Below, piece after piece: positions 60,274-64,000 of a stretch of 64,000 bases of DNA; positions within the stretch are counted from its first letter, which is position 1; every line of letters begins with the position of its first letter. Under the pieces are notes generated by a model. The model ran no database searches. It was not told where the DNA came from and was given only the letters and a program-made list of their open reading frames with translations. The stretch is taken from assembly GCA_965651905.1 (NCBI GenBank), contig CBFGUG010000016.1, positions 53,587 to 117,586 on the forward strand. Reading direction: 5' to 3'. The stretch is from SZUA-265 sp965651905. GTDB taxonomy: Bacteria > Myxococcota_A > Polyangia > Polyangiales > Polyangiaceae. Made by a program: the position numbers and the translations under genes.

Positions 60274-61895
60274 GAACACACCTCGAGCGCGGCCGCGCGC
60301 CAGGCGTGCAGGCCACCTGCCAGGTAACCCGCATTGGCATGCCCCTGGGCACGAGCGATGCGGGCGGCGAGATAACCTTGCGCACCATCGCTGGAGACGA
60401 ACACCAGGCTGCCGCCGCGGCCGAGCTTGCTGAGCTCCTTCTTGCTGCCGCGGAGCTGTGAGAGCTCGATATGGTGCGAGCCCTCGATGTTGCCCGCGTC
60501 GAAGTCTTTCTTGGGGCGCACGTCCACGAGCACGCGATTTGTGCTGGCCGCGACGTTTTTCGGCGTCCAGGGGGCGGCCATGCCTGCAAGATCGGCGACC
60601 GCCACGTTGGCCGCGGCGTTGATCGCGTCGCGCACTTGCGCGAAGGGGGACGCGTAACACAAGTCCAAGCTGGCGAGCTGTTCGACGCTGAGGCCGCCCA
60701 CGATCGCCGCCGCGAGCACGTCGATACGCTTTTCTGCGCCAGGGCCGCCTGCAGCTTCCGCGCCCACGACGTAACCGTCGACGTCGTAGTGGATCTGCAG
60801 GTGGATCTCGCGGCTGCTCGGCATGAAACGATCCGAGTCGGGAACGCACACGGTGGCGGTGCCGAACGCATCTTCCGCGGCAAGGCCCGTGCACGCGACG
60901 ACCGTGTCGCCGACGCGCGTGACCGCACTGCCGACGATCGGACCCATGATGACGTCGCCGCCCGCCGCGCACGCGCCCGCAACCTGTGCGGTCTTGTCGA
61001 TCACCGCGGCTTGGGGCGCGAACAGGGGCAACCCCGTCGTGCTTTGTTCGAGGGCGATGCTCGCGCCGCAGGCGTAAACGTCTGGCAGTGACGTCTGACA
61101 GCGGCGATCGACGATCACCGAGCCGTCGTCACGAATCGCCGCACCTGCCGCGGCAAGCAGCTCGCTTCGCGGTTGCACGCCTGCGGCCACGACGACCAGA
61201 TCCGTGGGGATCGTCGTGCCGTCTTCCAGCGACAGCGACGTGATCTTCTTACCCTTACCCTGCACGGACACGATCTCGGCGTTCGTGATCACTCCGATCT
61301 TGCGGCGCTCGAGCGCGGCCGCTGCGTGGTGTGCGGCCATCGCGCCGAACTGCGGCAAGATGCGCGCTCCCCGTTCGAGCAGGGTGACGCGACACTTGCG
61401 ACGTCTGAGCGCGTCCGCCGCCTCCAGTCCGAAAAACCCGCCGCCGACCACGCAAACTTTCTTGGCGCCGCGTTGGACGCGCTGGACGATCGCCTTGACG
61501 TCATCTGGACGTCGCAGCACGAAGACGTTGCTCGCGCCATCCGCCAACACCTCGGGCACGCTGGACGCGACGCCAGTCGCTACGATCAACGTGTCGTAGG
61601 GTAACGCGCCATCCGCGAGTACGACCTTCTTGGCACCTGCGTCGATGCGCACGACTTCCGCGCTCGTTCTCACCTCGACGCCGTAGTGGCTCTGGAAGTA
61701 GTCAGCGCCTTCTTCTAGCGCGGCTAGGCCGTCGACTTCCCCAGAGAGATAGTGCACGAGCCCGCCCACGGCGTAACTCATCTCTTTTGCGCGTTCGAGT
61801 ATGGTGATGCTCGCGCTCTCGTCAATTTCGCGCGCGCGAGCCGCTGCGGTGGGACCCGCCTGGGCTCCACCAATGATCACGATTCGTTTCGGCAT
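60270..61895 (-). CDS. CoA-disulfide-reductase-like flavoprotein fused to a rhodanese-like domain, both cysteines lost
   Basis: The 541-residue product has FAD- and NAD(P)-binding motifs (IVIIGGAQAGPTAAARARE; VCVVGGGFFGLEAADALRRR), an ATGVASSVPEV linker, and a C-terminal rhodanese-like domain from about residue 455 (VLVDVRPKKDFDAGNIEGSH; GYLAGGLHAWRAAALEVCS). The redox cysteine of CoA-disulfide reductases (SFxNCGLPYY) is Gly44 here (SYAVGGLVHYLSGEV), and the rhodanese cysteine (VYCxSGxRS) is Ser (LVFVSSDGAQGYL). It therefore cannot catalyse the usual reactions and may bind FAD for another purpose. It is the first gene of an operon with two radical SAM proteins. Confidence 0.88.
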   Translation of the reverse strand: MPKRIVIIGGAQAGPTAAARAREIDESASITILERAKEMSYAVGGLVHYLSGEVDGLAALEEGADYFQSHYGVEVRTSAEVVRIDAGAKKVVLADGALPYDTLIVATGVASSVPEVLADGASNVFVLRRPDDVKAIVQRVQRGAKKVCVVGGGFFGLEAADALRRRKCRVTLLERGARILPQFGAMAAHHAAAALERRKIGVITNAEIVSVQGKGKKITSLSLEDGTTIPTDLVVVAAGVQPRSELLAAAGAAIRDDGSVIVDRRCQTSLPDVYACGASIALEQSTTGLPLFAPQAAVIDKTAQVAGACAAGGDVIMGPIVGSAVTRVGDTVVACTGLAAEDAFGTATVCVPDSDRFMPSSREIHLQIHYDVDGYVVGAEAAGGPGAEKRIDVLAAAIVGGLSVEQLASLDLCYASPFAQVRDAINAAANVAVADLAGMAAPWTPKNVAASTNRVLVDVRPKKDFDAGNIEGSHHIELSQLRGSKKELSKLGRGGSLVFVSSDGAQGYLAARIARAQGHANAGYLAGGLHAWRAAALEVCS

Positions 61896-61960
61896 TGCTC
61901 ACTCCCCGTGTTGAGACGTGAGCGAGATGATTACTGCCTTTTTGGTGCGACTCAAGGGTT

Positions 61961-61991
61961 ACTGCGGCAGCGGGGGCATCGCTGCCGCAGT
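61961..61991 (-). terminator. Perfect 12-bp hairpin between the PEGA gene and the flavoprotein operon
   Basis: ACTGCGGCAGCG (61961-61972) and CGCTGCCGCAGT (61980-61991) pair around a 7-base loop. It lies 40 bases downstream of the PEGA gene on the minus strand, upstream of the flavoprotein gene. It probably ends the first transcript; there is no long T-run. Confidence 0.55.
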
Positions 61992-62031
61992 GGTGTCGGA
62001 CCTTGCCGTACCCTGGTGGGCGCTGTGGTGT

Positions 62032-63433
62032 TCAAAAGCGGACGCTCACGGTCTTCTGCTCGCCTTCGCCGACTTTGACGTTCAGTCGACGCTGACCGTG
62101 CTGCGGGTGCTCGAAGATGACCACATGGCGACCGGGTGGAACCTTGACGCCAAGCCGCGGGGTGTGACCGAGTGATTTGCCATTGAGGGTGACCGTGCTT
62201 GCAGGGATCGAGTTGATGCCCAGGGTTGCCAACGTGGCGGCTTCCTTCGCGGGAGGCGTGTCTGTGCCAGTGCTGGGCTTCGCGCCGATCGCTTTCATCA
62301 GCGCGTCTTCCGAGCTCTCATCGTTCTTGGGTTCAGCCGCGGTCGAGGCGCTGGATTCGTTTGCGTCCGCCGAGACGGGTAGGTCCCGCGCTCCCGATGA
62401 CCTCTTGCGCGGCCTGTAGGCGCTGCGGCTCGTCCTGCGTTCGGCGTCTGCCCGTGGAAGGTCCGTCAAGTCGATGGCTTCGACTTGGGGACCATCGTTT
62501 GTTTCAGCGGGAGTGGGGTGGGCCGCCGCGGGTTGCTCCGAGACCGTGGGGGCGACGTTACTGGCGCTGACGTTATTGGCGCTGACGTCGGCGTGTTCTG
62601 CCTCATCAGAGCGATTGAGCAGGTAGCCGCCAAAGCCGCCCGCGAGCATCAGCCCCGCCACCGCCGCCCGAAAGTGCCATGCCGTACGTGACCCTTCCGT
62701 GCGCTCGATCGGAGCAGGTTCTGGTGGAAGCAGGCTACCCGGAGTTTGTGGGACCTCTGAGGTCAGGTCGGCACTCGCGCCCGCGAACCACGGTTCGGAA
62801 GCGGAGGCAAGTGGCGATACCGCGTCCGTCGATGGTGCGGACGCTGCGGGCGGAGTTGGGGCGTAAATGAACGGTGAAGAGGCGGGCGGCGAGCTGTGAC
62901 GCGATGGCGCAGACAAGCTCGCACGCGATGGGGGGGGGCAAACTGACGCGAGAAGGAGGCGGAAGGCTGACGCGCGAAGGTGCTGGAAGGCTGACGCGAG
63001 AAGGTGGTGGAAGGCTGGCGCGAGAAGGCGCTGGCGTGCTCGAGCGAGTTGTACTCGCGTCAGGGGCAGGTACGCTGCTCACTCGCATGCTCGGTGGTGG
63101 GGGCGGAGCTGCGGGCAGAGCCGCCTTCGGGCTGCGTACGTTGCTCGGGTTACGCAATTGCGGCGAACTGGGAAGGCGCGGACGCGCTGGAGCTTCCGAA
63201 GTGTCGTCGTCACTGCTCGCCACGCTGCGCGCGATGTTGAGCATCGAGTCGCGATCGGCTTCAGCCGAAGCCGCGCGCAGTGCGTCGGCGACGCTCGGCA
63301 GACTAGTTACGATGGTATCGTCTGAGTCTGCATCGGGTCCGCCCAGTTCCGCGAATGCGTCGGCGACTAACTCGCCTGGGAGAATGCTGCGACGGGGCTC
63401 GTCGGAGTCGTCATCGGTCGAATGATCTGTCAT
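62032..63433 (-). CDS. PEGA-domain membrane protein, frame broken at a C9 tract
   Basis: Two overlapping frames form one gene. The 5' frame (ATG 63433) encodes an acidic N-terminus (MTDHSTDDDSDEPRRSILPG) and repeats of PPPSRVSL. The 3' frame (to 62032) continues as APSRHSSPPASSPFIYAPTP, a transmembrane helix (AAVAGLMLAGGFGGYLL), a Ser/Ala-rich stretch and a C-terminal PEGA domain (LGINSIPASTVTLNGKSLGH, then GVKVPPGRHVVIFEHP). Removing one C from the nine-C tract (62930-62938) joins them as LPPPSRASLSAPSRHSS. So the break is a frameshift by sequence error, mutation or phase variation. PEGA proteins are typical of myxobacterial surfaces and kinases. Confidence 0.75.
62930..62938. repeat. Homopolymer of nine G (C on the coding strand)
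   Basis: Nine consecutive G on the plus strand, inside the PPPSR-coding repeats of the PEGA gene. It is the site of the frame change. Confidence 0.9.
62943..63038. repeat. Four tandem 24-bp units in the PEGA gene
   Basis: Units such as CTGACGCGAGAAGGTGGTGG plus four more bases begin at 62943, 62967, 62991 and 63015. They encode the S-R-x-S-L-P-x-P repeats on the minus strand and may vary in number. Confidence 0.85.
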
Positions 63434-64000
63434 GGGTCGGGGTGCCGCGCTGAAGCAGGAGTTACGACGGTGTGGCAGGTGTGTTGGTAGTTAGACGGAC
63501 CTGAGCGCCAGCTTTATCACAACTGGTGTGCTTCAGGACACTGGGGGCGTCTCCAGGTTCGGCCTCGCGGGGCAGGATCTCGCAATGCTGAAACGTTGCT
63601 TCGTGTCGCCACGTCTCGGCGGGATCCTTCCTGGATTTGCTCCCAACTCGTCGGCGGGCTGCAGAAGCTCCCACGGCGAAGCGCTGTCGAAACCTGACGG
63701 TCGACGCGCTGGAGGCAGGAGGTCGTGAGATCTGTGGCGCCGCGCCTGGGTGGGCTGGGTTCGAACCAGTCGTTGCGCTGAGGTCGCACGACTGGTGCGT
63801 AAAATGAGTGGCGACCCCGCCTGCGTGTACTGCATGGGCGCTCGATGAGCCTCGCTGGGAGTCTGCCGGGTGCACGCCGCGTCGCGTGGGATGCAGTTGG
63901 GCTGCGGTGGGGGTGGCGAGCGAACGCCGGCGGCTACCTAGTGACGCAGGCCGGCTTCGTTCGGCGAGCGGTATGTTTGGCACTGGTATGTTTGGCACTG
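63434..64000. other. Intergenic region to window edge, nothing recognised
   Basis: These 567 bp upstream of the PEGA gene show no convincing gene. Any promoter of the PEGA gene lies here. The last 30 bases are a tandem repeat. Confidence 0.4.
63971..64000. repeat. 15-bp tandem repeat at the window edge
   Basis: GTATGTTTGGCACTG occurs twice in succession and may continue beyond the window. Confidence 0.85.

Noticed and set aside
60274..60972. N-terminal extension of the HemN-like protein
   Set aside because: It lies in the flavoprotein gene in another frame; GTG 60273 overlaps that stop as at other junctions here.
63740..63790. A tRNA candidate around GGTTCGAACC
   Set aside because: No acceptor stem or anticodon arm could be folded around the T-loop-like sequence.

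Overview
The window looks like a chromosome segment of a high-GC, predatory or saprophytic Myxococcota bacterium (Polyangia-like). This is inferred from the gene families: many lipoproteins with Asp/Ala- or Ser/Asp-rich linkers, a DUF4215 cysteine-repeat protein, VIT/VWA and YfaP-type surface proteins, roadblock and DUF4388 proteins, an NtrC-type regulator, and frequent GTG/TTG starts with 4-base overlaps. No rRNA, tRNA or CRISPR locus was recognised.

Layout. 1-16.9 kb is mostly ordinary chromosome: the end of a TonB receptor coupled to a triple-HmuY lipoprotein; an M28 peptidase; a three-gene YfaP / VIT-VWA / beta-propeller operon; a coenzyme-F420-type NADP oxidoreductase; a lipoprotein; a secreted GH45-type cellulase; a monooxygenase-like/ArsR pair with a perfect inverted repeat in its leader; and an ECF sigma / RibD-like reductase pair. 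17.2-38 kb is an accessory region. It holds three degenerate IS91-family transposase pieces, a truncated near-identical copy plus a second scrap of a HerA/FtsK-like ATPase gene, and a broken trypsin gene. Among these sit a divergent DUF4168 lipoprotein operon and sensor kinase/NtrC regulator with a good sigma-54 promoter, and a small HTH gene separated from an ATPase operon by seven 16-bp palindromes phased at about 42 bp. A defence-like set follows: an AlbA_2 protein, an XRE-ImmA protein and a HEPN-motif/zinc-ribbon protein. Next come two glycosyltransferase-like genes and a Lys-repeat protein.

38.2-40.4 kb carries an aromatic amino-acid lyase (MIO type) followed by a phenolic acid decarboxylase; together they could turn tyrosine into 4-vinylphenol through p-coumarate. 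40.4-43.9 kb is a tightly overlapped operon on the minus strand: TPR, receiver-like/DUF4388, ParA ATPase and two roadblock-like proteins, resembling a positioning or signalling module.

44-64 kb returns to chromosomal genes: a truncated lipoprotein beside an IS21-like end, an M35-like metallopeptidase lipoprotein with a small secreted neighbour, two large membrane proteins (GT-C-like and spermidine-synthase-like), a Ppx/GppA phosphatase, RecQ, a YciI/LysR divergent pair, and an operon of a cysteine-less CoA-disulfide-reductase-like flavoprotein with two radical SAM proteins. The window ends in a PEGA-domain membrane protein whose frame is broken at a nine-C tract.
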